Below, piece by piece: positions 46,502 through 58,916 of a stretch of DNA of 64,000 nt. The translations under genes and the position numbers were made by a program. The DNA is taken from contig MU400506.1 of assembly GCA_022578965.1 (NCBI GenBank), forward strand, positions 124,001-188,000, read 5' to 3'. The notes under the pieces were generated by a model. The model was not told the origin of the DNA. It saw only the letters and a program-made list of their open reading frames with translations, and ran no database searches. Within the stretch, counting starts at the first letter, position 1; the number at the start of each line of letters is the position of its first letter. The DNA is from Xylaria sp. FL1777. Its lineage: Eukaryota; Ascomycota; Sordariomycetes; Xylariales; Xylariaceae.

Positions 46502-49500
46502 TCAAGAGCTATCTTCCTCAAGGAAGAACTATTTTAATTGTTAAAAGTCAATGTCTCTGCAAGTATACAGAAAGACTCACGAAATTCCCGCTCAGTTTCT
46601 GCTCCTGGTCTAGCTGACTGTTGAGTTTATTGATGCGAGGTCTGTAGTTGGTAGGATCACGCCGGAAGGTAACGTCAAGGTTCTTGAGAAATTTGTTGCA
46701 ACCAGTGAGTAATGATTCGGGAGCATTCGCATGAGCATCGATACCCGGTTTGCCATCGAAAACAATGACGCGGTCCGCTAGGTAGGCTAGTCAAAACATG
46801 CATGGTTAGTGGATGACAATGATTACATCACAAATTACTAGAGCATCATACTGGCCATGAGAAAATCGTGTTCCACAATGAATGCCGTCTTCTTGACCGA
46901 CATCTAGTCCGTGTATTAGCAGAAAGTTTTAAGGGCACAGGCTCTAGATGATATAGGGAATTACTTACGATGAACCGCTTAATAACACGAGCGGCAATGA
47001 TACGCTCTGCACCGATTTAGTTAGCTAATGCTCTAGCCATGCTCGCTAGTAGTCACCCACGTTCAGAATCGAGATATGCGCTAGGTTCATCGATCAAGTA
47101 TATATCGGCGGGAAGTCCTAGGGCCATGACGATAGCAACACGTTGTAATTCACCACTAATTTTCAACATTAGTATTTGCTGCACTCCCCAAAACACCGTG
47201 AACTACAGTACCCAGATAAATTTTTCACTTCCTATAAAGTAGTTAGCAAATGAAATAGTTGATGCAATTAGTAGGTTCCAGAGGTTGATGGGAGCGGTCA
47301 TCTATGCTCATACTTCCGGCTAACATAACACGGAGGACCCAGCAGGTGGTAGAACAACCACTACGAACGGCATTTATTTAAGTATTCCTCAATAGCACGT
47401 TCGACTGCTGGGATCTTACATCATGAGGTTGATATAGACGGGTGGTAGTAGGTATAACTTAAGAGAGCAGGGGCTATTCTAGGGAAGAGAGAGTTGGTGG
47501 AGTAGATAAGAAATTGTTGGAACCAATTACTTGCCTGATCGATGAAGTCATCTAGCTTCAGTGGCTTGACCACATCAGTTTGGAACTGGGGTGACAAGAA
47601 AGCTTGCTTGATACGCTTGAAGAACAGCTGACGAACAGTTCCTATAATTGGAATGGTTAATGATCATTTCCCCTGGCAGCTCGCTAAAGATCCCATCTAG
47701 AGGCATGTAGCTGGGATAGGTGAAAGAGTTCTTGAGTAACCGGACAAAAGACCACGAGAAGTGATTTACCTTCAAACTTAGGCGTAATGGTCTGAGGTTT
47801 CAAACTGACTCTCATATCCGGCACCTTCTTCGCACTGTCTGGTTTTAAAGCGCCGGCAAGTAGTCGACAGAAGCTCGTTTTTCCAGTTCCATCTGCAGTC
47901 GGCCATAAGTTAGTAACCACCAGTAGTGACACTTCGGTTGCTAAGGGCATTGGGTGGCCACGGCTTAAAAGCCTGTTAGAACGACGACCGAGACCTGTAA
48001 ATTTACGTACTTTCGCCCATCATGACTAAAATTTCAGAATCGGTGAAGTCTCCGGCATCAATACGTAGCCTGAAGTTTCCAAGAGTTTTCTCCATCTATA
48101 GGGATAAGAGTTAGCTATAACTTTTCTGCCGAGGTAGTGGACACAACTCTGAAGCAAGGTTATGCACAAGCCATCCCCCGGAGAGGGGGCATGAGTGACA
48201 ACATCATTCCACAAATTACATACTTTAGGATACGTAAACCCTCGGGCTTTATCTGCCTGAAATTCGTCCGTACCCTCCGAAATACGGAAAGTCAAAGACT
48301 CGTCTCGGAACCGAAGATTCTCTGTCGGTATGTGACCATCCAGGAAAATGTTGATACCTTCGCGTACGGAATATGGGAGCGTGACGACTCCATACACGGC
48401 GGGCTGTCCGTAGAGAACACATATGTAGTCGGATAGATAGTCAAGGACCGACAGATCGTGCTCTACCACGATGACATAGTTCTTTACATTCAGGAGAGAA
48501 CGAATCATGCGGCCGGCCGACAAGCGCTGCTTGACCTTCATGACTTAATGTTAGATGTTTTCTCGGCGCTAGATGTTGAAAATTCTCGTAGTATGCAGTG
48601 TTCTAAAGACTTACATCTAAATAAGAACTAGGCTCATCGAACATGTACCTAATACACATTGAGCAGTTATACTCGCAGCTAAGTATGCTGGGCAAGCACT
48701 TACACGTCCGCATTCTGTACGCAAACAGTACCTATCGCGAATCGCTGTTCGTAATTTAGCAATTAGTCACTGCCATTAAAGCCAAGTTCCTTCAGTGCTT
48801 CGAGTGTGTGTAAGATAACGTTCGCGATAAAGCAAGAAGAAAAATAAATAGATAAACAAGCTGGGTTTAAGAACTTTCGTCATGGCGGGATTGACTAACC
48901 TGGAGCTCGCCACCTGATAGCAGAGTCACATCTCCTACAATGGTTATCAGCAACTGACTAGCATCTGCATATATAAATGATAAACTAACGATCTAAAAGG
49001 TGACGAAGTTCCAACGTTTCTAGGACCTCGTCCACTGTGACTGGAGTTAATAACCACCATTTCAGAGGTTCATATGAATTACTCACTGTTGCCCTTTGCA
49101 GATCCTCGGTCGAGAAGGAAGCGAACTGACTTATCAGGTGTTTTCACTGCACGTGGTAATTGATCCACGTATCTTGACGGCTTAGCGGCGAGGACTCACT
49201 CAAGTGAAGGGATGGACTAACTGGGGTTTGACAACGGCCTTGAGATCATCTTCAAGGAGTTTCGTAAAGTAATCTGGAAAAGAAGGATATCAGACGGAGT
49301 AGATACGGAAGGTCTGGGTGTATTTTACTCTGCAGTTCCGAGCCCCGAAAATATTTGATGACATCTTCCCAGTCGGGAGGGTTATCGAACCTGCCCAGAT
49401 TTGGCTTGAGTTTTCCACTGAGGATTTTCAAGGCGGTACTTTTGCCAATACCGTTCGTACCGACAAGACCGAGTACTTGGCCTGGTCGGGGCGTGGGTAG

Positions 49501-50035
49501 ACGGTGAACCTTGAAGCTGTTGGCGGAGTATCGGTGGGTGACCTGGCTCTCAAGATTCGTGGGCAGGTTGATGATGGTAATCGCGCCGAAAGGGCATTTT
49601 TTAGGGCAGATACCGCAACCGATACAGAGACCCTCAGAGATAAAGGCGAGCCGGGAGTCAGGTGTGACCTCGATGCAGAGCTTTCCGGTGCGCACCACCT
49701 GGTATACCTCTAGTCAGTGGCAGGCTTACAGTACAAAGGAGAAGGATGGGGCTCCTCTTACCGGGCAAGACTTCTTGCATTCCTGGCGACATTCTAAGGA
49801 AGTGGGCTGTTAGTTGCAGCTTTCTAGCAAATGTAGACTTCGTTTCGGCGATTATTCGTACTCTTGGGCTTGCACTAGAATCGCCGTTAGAGGACCAAAA
49901 AACATTCGGATATAGACCTAGCGGATTCGCACCTTATCGTCACTGACGATTGCGATACTATAGAAAAACATCAGCATTCGACCTAGTGTGGCTCTGTAAT
50001 GCATGAAATGCCCACCGGGTGAGTTTAGAAGCCAT
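46502..50035 (-). CDS. RLI1: Rli1/ABCE1, Fe-S ABC ATPase for ribosome recycling, 21 exons
   Basis: Exons: 50035-50016, 49957-49933, 49874-49862, 49793-49762, 49698-49329, 49273-49222, 49172-49087, 49034-48990, 48934-48900, 48744-48704, 48648-48615, 48535-48224, 48095-48011, 47892-47770, 47641-47535, 47231-47212, 47155-47061, 47006-46969, 46903-46852, 46786-46581, 46528-46502. They sum to 1818 nt, 605 residues, the usual family length, with all phases consistent. N-terminal 4Fe-4S ligands are C16, C21, C25, C29 and C55, C58, C61, C65 ([13 protein letters not shown]). NBD1 has [17 protein letters not shown] and [14 protein letters not shown]2 has NGTGKTSF, NLSGGELQR and [11 protein letters not shown]. 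Rli1 splits ribosomes after termination and aids initiation. One intron (47534-47232) uses a GC donor (CAG|GCAAGT). Exon 3 is 13 nt. Confidence 0.93.
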
Positions 50036-52231
50036 GGCTAAAGGGCTGCAGCAGAAAGAAGAATGGACGCGAAGAACAAAATAACTTTTATCAATTTTTA
50101 TCAAGCGAGATTTTAAATATAGATAGACATAGAAGGGGAAGAAAACCACGGGAGCAGCCGATGGAGAGGCCCAACAAGAGTGTATCTCGTCAAAGATTGT
50201 CGTGGCGCAGATATTGGTGATTTGGTGGTGGTGTTAAATATTCACTGGCGTTGGGATTTCGCATAGAGGGGTAGAGTAAAATAAGCCATGACCCATTGGA
50301 GGGGCTGAGAATTGTGCGGCGATGGGAGAAGAATGACGGTGCCCTGAGCAATAATTGATTGCTGATTGGTTTATTGGTTGTCGAGCTAGTATAGGTCCGG
50401 GCAAGCTTGATTTGTAGGAGTGTAACTCTACCCAGAACTCTACCGCATATATACCAGTACCTAAGGGGTAGGTTTAGGAGTACAGTAGGGTCCGCGTTTG
50501 GTATTAGGTACTCCTGTGATTTGACTTTTCAAGATCTAACAGATGGAATTATTGATGCAGAATTAAGTTCCAATTATAAATAGTTGCAAGCTATTATAAT
50601 TATTATTAATAAACCAATAGTCTTCTATCAGTATACCTCTTCTGATGGGTATATTTATCTGAATGTAAACCCACATACGTACCAGGGCATGTAATAGGCA
50701 TCTGCTAACAAGAGATACCAGTACCCCAAGAAAGGCTGCTTAACACATGTGCATACTTACTTATATACCTAGGGCATGTATAAATAGTCACAAGAAGTAA
50801 CTCAAGATATTTATTTACAAGGGTGAGTAGGTAGCTATTACGGTTAAGTCTGGTTGTCTCCAGCTTGAATAGTACATATAAGTACCTAGCATACGTAGTA
50901 AGTACTAGGTACCTAAGGTAGATAAATATAGAGGCCTTCTTAAGAAAAGCACCCTTGTCCTTTAGCACTAGCATTATTAAGGTAAGCGCTTAAGTAATCA
51001 ATGTACCTACTATCTTAGATAATACGCAAATCTCTTCCGGGCCCTGCAAGGTACAGACATGTTAAGTTTGTTGTTAGCCATGTAACTTATGTTTGATATG
51101 ATTTTTCATATATTTTTTGCTTGCTGAGTTGGCTTTCTTTTACAGTGTAGTTGGATGTCTACATAATGCAAGGTTCTCAGAGTACATATGAATCAACGCA
51201 TCGTGATACGGTTGGTGCAGGCAGGAATGGGTTTTGATGGTGCTACCTGGTAGGTATCTTCACATGTACCAATACTGTATACGATCAAGGCAAGAATGCA
51301 TTGGCAACATTAAATTCAAGTCCGAGTTGTATTCAAACCTTATATTTCAGTGGCATTTATCTAGGATCTACATATGTAAGTAGGTACCTACCTATTACCT
51401 AGGTGCATTATATACCTACCTAGCTAACCTATTCACTACCTACCTAGGTAGGTATATACTTTGGCCCAGTGACCGGTGATAAGCTGATAAGCAGTTGTTA
51501 GTTACTGGAGCAAGAAACGTGGTGAATGGGCGTTGTTGTGTGTACGCTGGCGCTAAACCTAATTGGTGGGGTTTTCTAGCCAGGACCACTCCCAGCCTGT
51601 CCCTTCCGCACTTCCACTCCCTCAATTATTCCACACAGCATTCTCAACCTGCACCACCCAACTACTACACCCCGTCTACGCACCGCCGGGGCTCATCACC
51701 CGCAATATCATCGCCCCTAGCAAGACATCTCTTTTCTTCTACTCTACTGCCCGCTCGGCATAGTTGACGACTTGTAAGTACTTCAGTTGGTCTCCAAATC
51801 TCCTTCGCTGCGTTGTTTACGCAAGGCTGGGCCGCTTGTTACCGCTGCGGTCTGGACATAGAATCCATCCACTTGATGCTCACATGTGACCTTGCTATTT
51901 CCTTGTATCCTGTATCTAGCTTCTTCGGATGTCAAATTATAGATGGATCTGCTTGTTTTCGATGCCTCTGACGCGTTGAAATCACGCAACACGTCCCATC
52001 TTCCAGACTCCGGTGCCAATGCCTGTTCATCACTCATCAGCCTTGCGTTCATCAAAGCATCATCTGGAATGCGCCAGATTCGTTCTTGAACTCGAGCTTC
52101 GCCATTCTTGTCTGTTACTGCATGTGTTTGGATCGCTGGTTCCAGCGCTCCTAGTCGATCTGACTCACGTAGCCACTCGTGTGCTAGTTCTCTACTGACC
52201 TCTCCTAGTGGTCGTTGTATCAAGTGTCAAT
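50036..52231. promoter_or_regulatory. Divergent intergenic region RLI1 / CHD1
   Basis: 2.2 kb with no supported gene; frames at 51495-52223 overlap on both strands without motifs. The middle (50450-51460) is AT-rich and full of TACCTA/TAGGTA words. Both promoters must lie here. Confidence 0.5.
51380..51460. repeat. TACCTA/TAGGTA motif cluster
   Basis: Dense alternation of TAGGTACCTACC, TTACCTAGGTG, TACCTACCTAG and CTACCTACCTAGGTAGGTA, with palindromes centred on CCTAGG and GGTACC. Confidence 0.75.
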
Positions 52232-55200
52232 ATGTCGAGCTCCCCCGAGCCAGCCTCTGCCGGCCGTGATTCCTCGTCGGTAGCCCCAACAGGCGCTGAT
52301 GTAGTATTAAATGATCGTGGAACTGAAAGCGATCTATCAGAGGTCAACGAAACCATCGCTCTACCTACTCGTAACTCTACATCCCCATCTCCGTCTCCAA
52401 CCAGCCACGAATCTTCCGAAGACGCGGAAGCAGAGCTCGACTTAAATGACCATATCGAATCTAGTGGAGATGAAGCTCAGGCTTCTGATGATGCCGACTA
52501 TGATATGGAGGAGAGTGCAGTGGCCTCGCAGAGCGATGAACACCGCGATGACCGTTCAACGTCTCGCGAATCGCGACGTGCCCCTAAACGAAAGGCGGCT
52601 GCGGAGGAGGATGAATATATCCGGGAGAACCCAGAGCTATACGGGCTGAGGAGAAGTGTATGCTTGCTAACTCAGCCGTAAAATACTTTTGCTAATGCTA
52701 TTTTCTAGTCTCGCCCAACAAAACAGCCACGAATTGTAAGTCACTGCCACTCCGCACCACCTAATTATGTCTATGTTGTACTGACTTCTCCTAAAAGGTC
52801 GAGTCTGATGAAGATGAAGACTCTGATTCAGATATCGTTCCGACGAGTAGGCGGACCAAGAAATTACGAACAGAGCAGATTTCACAGCAGTGTAAGTTGC
52901 CGACCTCCCCTCCTAATGGAAGCCGTCCTGAACTAACCAAATTCAATGCAGCATCCAAACGAGGGACACCAGTGCGTCAAACTCCGGCTGGAGATTCCGA
53001 CTCAGACACGTATGGGGGTGCTAAAGCCCGATCCTTGATAAAAAAGGCTCGTCGCCAGCAAAACCAGCCTCAATCTACACACCTATATGCGGAAAAGCGA
53101 TGGTCGAACCGCCGAGCTGCGCAAACGGTCCAGACCTACGAAGAAAGCGATATAGATGAAGAGGATGAGTCGGAGCTCACGCCCAACTATTGGGCTGGTG
53201 GCGACTTTCCTGAAGACACAGATTATATTGAGAAAGTTGTTGGTCATCGACTTAAAGACGGTGGCGAATTGACACCTGACGCTACTAGAGATGACTTCGA
53301 ATACAACATCAAGTGGCAGGGCAAGTCGTACCTCCATAATACTTGGGACACTCTCGAAATACTGCGCGGATACCGCGGTGTTCGCAAGCTGGAAAACTAC
53401 TACAAAAGGACCGTGGAGTATGAGATAGATCTCAAGTTCGCTGGTGATGAAATACCACCAGAGACCCGTGAGCAATATATGCTTGACAAAGAGCGCGACC
53501 AAGATGCCTTGGAAGATTACACTAAAGTTGAACGTGTTGTTGCACAGCGAAGTGGTGACGAGGGCCGGGAATATTTCATTAAGTGGAAGGGCCTAACCTA
53601 TGAATACTGCACATGGGAACTTGCTTCGACGATAAGCTCTCTGGCGCAAGATAGAATCGAGCAGTTCCTTAACAGGCAATCAAGGTCATGGACCTCGGAG
53701 AAGACCGAGTCGAATCCTGCAACTCGATCTAAGTTTCTCAAGCTCGAGAAGCAGCCTCATTATATCACGGGAGGTGAACTTCGAAACTTCCAGCTCACTG
53801 GGTTAAATTTCTTATCTCTGAACTGGTGCCGAGGCAACAATGTGATCTTGGCCGACGAGATGGGCCTGGGGAAGACTGTTCAGACTGTCTCCTTTCTGAG
53901 TTGGTTGCGCAACGAGCGTAAACAAGAGGGACCGTTCCTTGTGGTAGCACCCTTGAGCGTGATACCAGCCTGGTGTGATACATTCAACTTCTGGTCTCCG
54001 GATCTGAATTATGTTGTCTATTTGGGCAATGCTGAGGCCCGTAGTACGATCCGGGAACACGAACTTATGTTCAATAGGAATCCTAAGAAACATAAATTCA
54101 ACGTCCTAGTCACCTCGTACGAATACATCTTGATGGATGCAGAGTTCTTAAGAACCATCAAATGGCAGGCGCTTGCCGTTGATGAGGCTCATAGGCTTAA
54201 GAATAAAGAGGCTAAGCTCTATGCCGAGTTGATGAGCTTCGGCGCTCCGGCTCGAGTCCTGATCACTGGTACCCCGATACAAAACAACCTCGCCGAGTTA
54301 TCTTCACTTCTTGATTTTCTCAATCCCGGGAAGGTGCGCATCGATGAAGATTTGGACACTTTGGCTGCTGCAGATGCCCAGGCAAAACTCCAGGACCTTC
54401 ATGCAGCAATTGCTCCGTTCATCCTACGGCGGACCAAAGAGACGGTGGAGTCTGACATTCCACCAAAGACTGAGAAAATTATCCGAGTCGAACTTTCTGA
54501 TGTTCAATTGGAATACTACAAAAACATTCTTACAAGAAACTACGCAGCTCTAAACGAACACAACACGGGTCAGAAATCGTCTCTGCTGAATATTGTTATG
54601 GAACTTAAGAAAGTTAGCAATCATCCATACATGTTTCCCGGCGCAGAGGAGAAAGTTTTAGCAGGGAGTACACGACGTGAAGATCAAATTAAAGGTCTTA
54701 TTGCCAGCAGCGGTAAGATGATGCTTCTCGACCAGCTGTTGGCTAAGCTGAAGAGAGATAATCATCGCGTTTTGATCTTCAGTCAAATGGTGAAAGTGCT
54801 AGATATTCTCGGTGACTATCTGCGCCTTCGTGGGTATCAGTTTCAGAGACTGGACGGAACCATCGGGGCTGGGCCCAGACGCCTTGCCATCAACCACTTC
54901 AACGCTGAAGATAGCCAAGATTTTTGCTTTCTTCTCTCAACCCGCGCTGGAGGTTTGGGGATTAACTTAATGACTGCTGACACTGTCATTATATTTGATT
55001 CTGACTGGAATCCACAAGCAGATCTCCAAGCAATGGCGCGAGCCCACAGGATTGGGCAGAAGAAGCCAGTCACTGTCTATCGCCTCGTTTCGAAAGAGAC
55101 TATCGAAGAGGAAGTTTTGGAACGTGCTCGCAATAAGCTACTCCTCGAGTACCTAGCAATCCAGGCTGGCGTGACGGACGATGGCAAGGCCTTTAAAGAA

Positions 55201-57299
55201 GAATTTAGACAGAAAGGTCTCAGATTAGACGAAGCAAAATCTGCCGACGACATACAGTGGGTCTTGAAGATGCGGTCTCAGAAAATGTTCGAACAGTCAG
55301 GGAACCAACAGAGGTTGGAACAGTTGGATATCGATTCCATTCTTGAGAACGCTGAAGTAACCAAAACCAAAGTCGATGATAAAATGAACCTAAGCACTGG
55401 TGGCATCGATTGGGATAACTTCATGCAATATACCGATGTTAAGGTTGACGATTTAACCTTGGACTGGGACCAAATCATACCCGCAGAGCAACTTGCCGCT
55501 ATAAAATCTGAAGAGGAGAAGAAAAAAGCGGATGACTACCTCGCACAGGAGCTTGAGGCTAGCGCACCTCGCCGTGCTGCACTAAAGAACTTGAGGGCTA
55601 ATGGCGACTCTGAGAGGGCCGAGCGAATTGCGAAGAAACGAGAGCGTGAGCAATTAAAACAGGAACGCCTCGAAGAACAAAGAGCCTTACTTTCCGATCC
55701 CCGAAGACCTCTTAACGAGAAGGAAAAGCGTAATCTCATCAGAGCGTTCATGCGTTATGGCTTCATGGAGGACCGGCCCGACGAGCTATTGCGTGACGCA
55801 CGTTTGAGCGATAGAGATAGAGATTTTGTCAACAGCGTGCTCGAAGAGCTCATCGACACGGCTCGTGACGCCATGGAGAAGAACAATGACGAAATTCGTG
55901 CTCAAGAACGTCAAGCGAATAAGAAAATGACAAAGAAAGACATTAAAGCTGTCATGTTCGATTTTGGAGATGTAAAGAAGATTAATGCTGAGACTATCCT
56001 GGAGCGCCCTCCTCAATTACGACTTCTTCGGAAAATCATCAAAGAACAACCTGACTTCCGCGGTTTCCAGCTACCCGAAGCTACGAAGACGGCACACTAT
56101 AGCTGCGAATGGGCCTCTCGAGAAGATGGGATGCTTCTTGTCGGTATTGATAGGTATGGTTTCGGTGCTTGGACTCAAATCCGTGAGGACAGAGAGCTAG
56201 GCATGCAAGATAAGTTCTTTTTGGAAGAACATCGTATCGAGAAGAAACAAGAACGAGAGCATACCGATACCAAGGGTGCCAAAGCCCCTGGAGCTGTTCA
56301 TCTAGTTCGCCGTGCTGAATATCTCCTCTCTGTTCTCATGTCGGTTCACTCGGATGATGCGAACGCCCAGAAGACTGTCGAGAACCATCACCGCAATAAC
56401 AAGAAAGCCGCGCTTGGAATGAATGGCCATCGTCGCCCGGAAAAGGGCAGCTCTGTCTCGGCTTCCCCAGCCCCACAAGGTTCTAAGAAGTTGTCTCACC
56501 GAGAGAGAGAGCGAGAACGAGAACGAGAGCGAGATCACGAATCCCCTTACTCTCGAGATCATCACCGCTCGCGAAGTAGTCTGGGCGAGAGTGCTTTGCG
56601 ACCTGATGCGAAGAGAAAACATAGTGGGGAAATGGATGAGCGTCGTCATTTCAAGCACCGCCGTGTAGAGGAACACCGACGCAGCGATACTAATGAATAT
56701 CGACGGAGTGATGTCGGTCGACATGAAGACGGTGAAGAGGATGATGACGACGAAGAGAAGAGGAATGCCCCCGTTATTAAGACTCTAATGCAGCCGGTTT
56801 GGAACCACGTTGAGAGGGTCGAGTCCTGCACAAAAGCAAATATCCCTATTGCCAAAACGAGGGCTAAGGTATTAAAATCAGAGATCACGGCTATTGGTGA
56901 TTTTATTGAAGGCCTCAAAAGAACTTCAGGCTTGCCTGCAAAGCAGTGGGAGGAGCTCAAGCCAAAGTTATGGTAAGTCGACGTTATGTAGTCTTCATTC
57001 TCCACGTTAACATTTTGTGCAGGAAGTTTATTTCCAAGAGAATACCTGCCTCTGAGAAGCAATCCTCTACCAAACCGGAAAAGGGCCGGGAAAAATCGCC
57101 CTCGCGCAAGTCCCCTTCAGAGAAGCCTGCATCATCTGGTGGTATGACCGGTCCGCGGCTAGCCGCTTTGTATCAACAGTTGAAACAACAAGCCGAGGAA
57201 AGCAAAAACGGAGACAACTCGAGGACTAAGAGTTCAAGCTCTACTATTCCTAATGGTAGTGTCTCCCATGGGCAATCATCAAAATCAGGTCTTTCTTGA
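52232..57299 (+). CDS. CHD1: Chd1-type chromatin remodeling ATPase
   Basis: Exons 52232-52657, 52709-52735 (only 27 nt), 52798-52891, 52952-56972 and 57023-57299 give 1614 residues. An acidic Ser-rich N-terminus precedes two chromodomains (about 270-330, EYNIKWQGKSYLHNTWDTLE; about 370-420, YFIKWKGLTYEYCTWE). The SNF2 ATPase has Walker A in DEMGLGKTVQT (about 478), DEAH in AVDEAHRLKN (about 591) and motifs V/VI in DWNPQADLQAMARAHRIGQ (about 870). A SANT-SLIDE-type DNA-binding region follows (RNLIRAFMRYGFMEDRP, YGFGAWTQIREDRELGMQDK), then a charged linker and the C-terminal CHCT helix bundle (VESCTKANIPIAKTRAKVL). Chd1 spaces nucleosomes over transcribed genes. Domain order and length are those of fungal Chd1/Hrp3. 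Confidence 0.95.
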
Positions 57300-58916
57300 T
57301 CCTTCTGTACACGCTCTACCCAGGAGTGAATGGTCACTGTTCCTGGCTTTTCGCGTTCACTTTTTTTTTATTGCATAGGACGGCGTTACGGTGTAGCATG
57401 ATAGACTCCGAGATGTCTCGATAGTCTCGGATCATGAATCATACCCAGCAAAAGCATTCTGCGTTATAGGCTAACTGGAGTTTATACGGTTAACACGGTC
57501 GGATGCCTGAGCATTTCGGTCTTATTTATAGCAACCACTGCGGCCCAAATATCGAGTAGACTGCGGGGATAAACACGGGCACGCAAAACGAACTTAATTC
57601 ATCAGCGATTTGTTTTATACATGTGGATACTGACCCAAGCATCTGGCGGAAAGTCTTGTACTGAAGCCGTGGAAGAGGCTCGCCACGTGATAACTGATAG
57701 TACAGAACGCAAAGACAGACATGGCCCGGGTAGACATCCCGCAGGTACTTCTCACAGTTGCTTCATTACTATCATGTTTTGGGACCGGGTTTTAGGCCCC
57801 TATGGTGGTAATTGTGCTACTCTCGGAATAATGGAACAAATAAGTTGGTAGCTTAGGTTACGGCACGATTGTTTGCTGCTAGTGCCGCCAGCGAGACCCT
57901 TGCTTCACTGTTTTGCATCGGTAGCTACCAATGAAACAAACCTAACAGTCGCCTTCAATGTTCGTTCGTCCATATTTTGTGAGTAACGTGCACACTTAGA
58001 CTAGATGCCTACCTAGTACATAGCGTCGCCTCCTAATAAACGCACGTGATTTGGCACGTGAGCGTGGATGAACTGACAGGTGTGTGAAGTGCGAAGAATC
58101 GGGTTTAGGATTCATTGGTTAGATAACGTACATACTAGACAACACTCCCATCTTGTAGGGATCCATGTCTCTCATAAATACACCAATATATATAATACAG
58201 AAGCAGATAAATATTAAGTATCGTAATATGTGATGAACCAAGCCATCAAATATGCCTTTCTCGACTAATTCATATATGTACATGATGCTGTAAGCTCTCA
58301 TGTCACGCATATGGGCTCTTCTTTTTCTCACAAACATCAAGATAGCGTTCTCTTCCTCTAGATCTATTTTTATTACCGATGCGAGACAACAGCCCCGTCT
58401 ACATCGTATCGTGACACCGCCTATGTGATATGTAAACCAGGAAGTAGAATCCCGGCAATTCTGCTCCCTTTCCCAACGAGGCAAGGTAGGTGCCTAGCCA
58501 TTACGAAGCCCCTCTCTGCCCATTTCGTTCTGACGAGGGTGTGAGAAAATGGCATGTGCACACCAAAAAAAATTTCGCCAATTATCTAGAGCAGACTAGA
58601 CACGCCTCCTGCCTGGACGTTGCCCAAGATACGATCTAACGAAGTTTTAGTTCAACCCTAGAACATCATCCTAAGAACCAGCAGGTGCTAGCACTGCTAT
58701 ACGAAGAGACACACATAGCCGACTCCAGGGTGTCCTATATGCCGCTGCCGCCGTCGTTTTTGTACAGTATTGTTGTATACAAGGAATTAGATATACAAGG
58801 TTGAAGATTAAGACTATAGGCCGCTTTAGGCACTAAAGGCAACTGAATGGAGTTGCAAAGTCATAGTTCGTAATATAAACACGCAATGGAGGCTCCAGAC
58901 CACAGAAGTTGATAAT
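57300..58916. other. Convergent intergenic region CHD1 / sirtuin
   Basis: 1.6 kb, no supported gene. A poly-T tract lies at 57361-57369, shortly after the CHD1 stop. Frames at 57621-57851 and 58119-58484 have no motif. Confidence 0.5.

Noticed and set aside
46502..50035. RLI1 locus read as a fragmented pseudogene
   Set aside because: Short frames and many stops suggest decay, but all 21 exons join with consensus splice sites, correct phases and full family length, with every Fe-S cysteine and both Walker/signature motif sets present.
51783..52223. 146-codon minus-strand frame upstream of CHD1
   Set aside because: No motif, no start context, and it overlaps the probable CHD1 leader; an unsupported frame.
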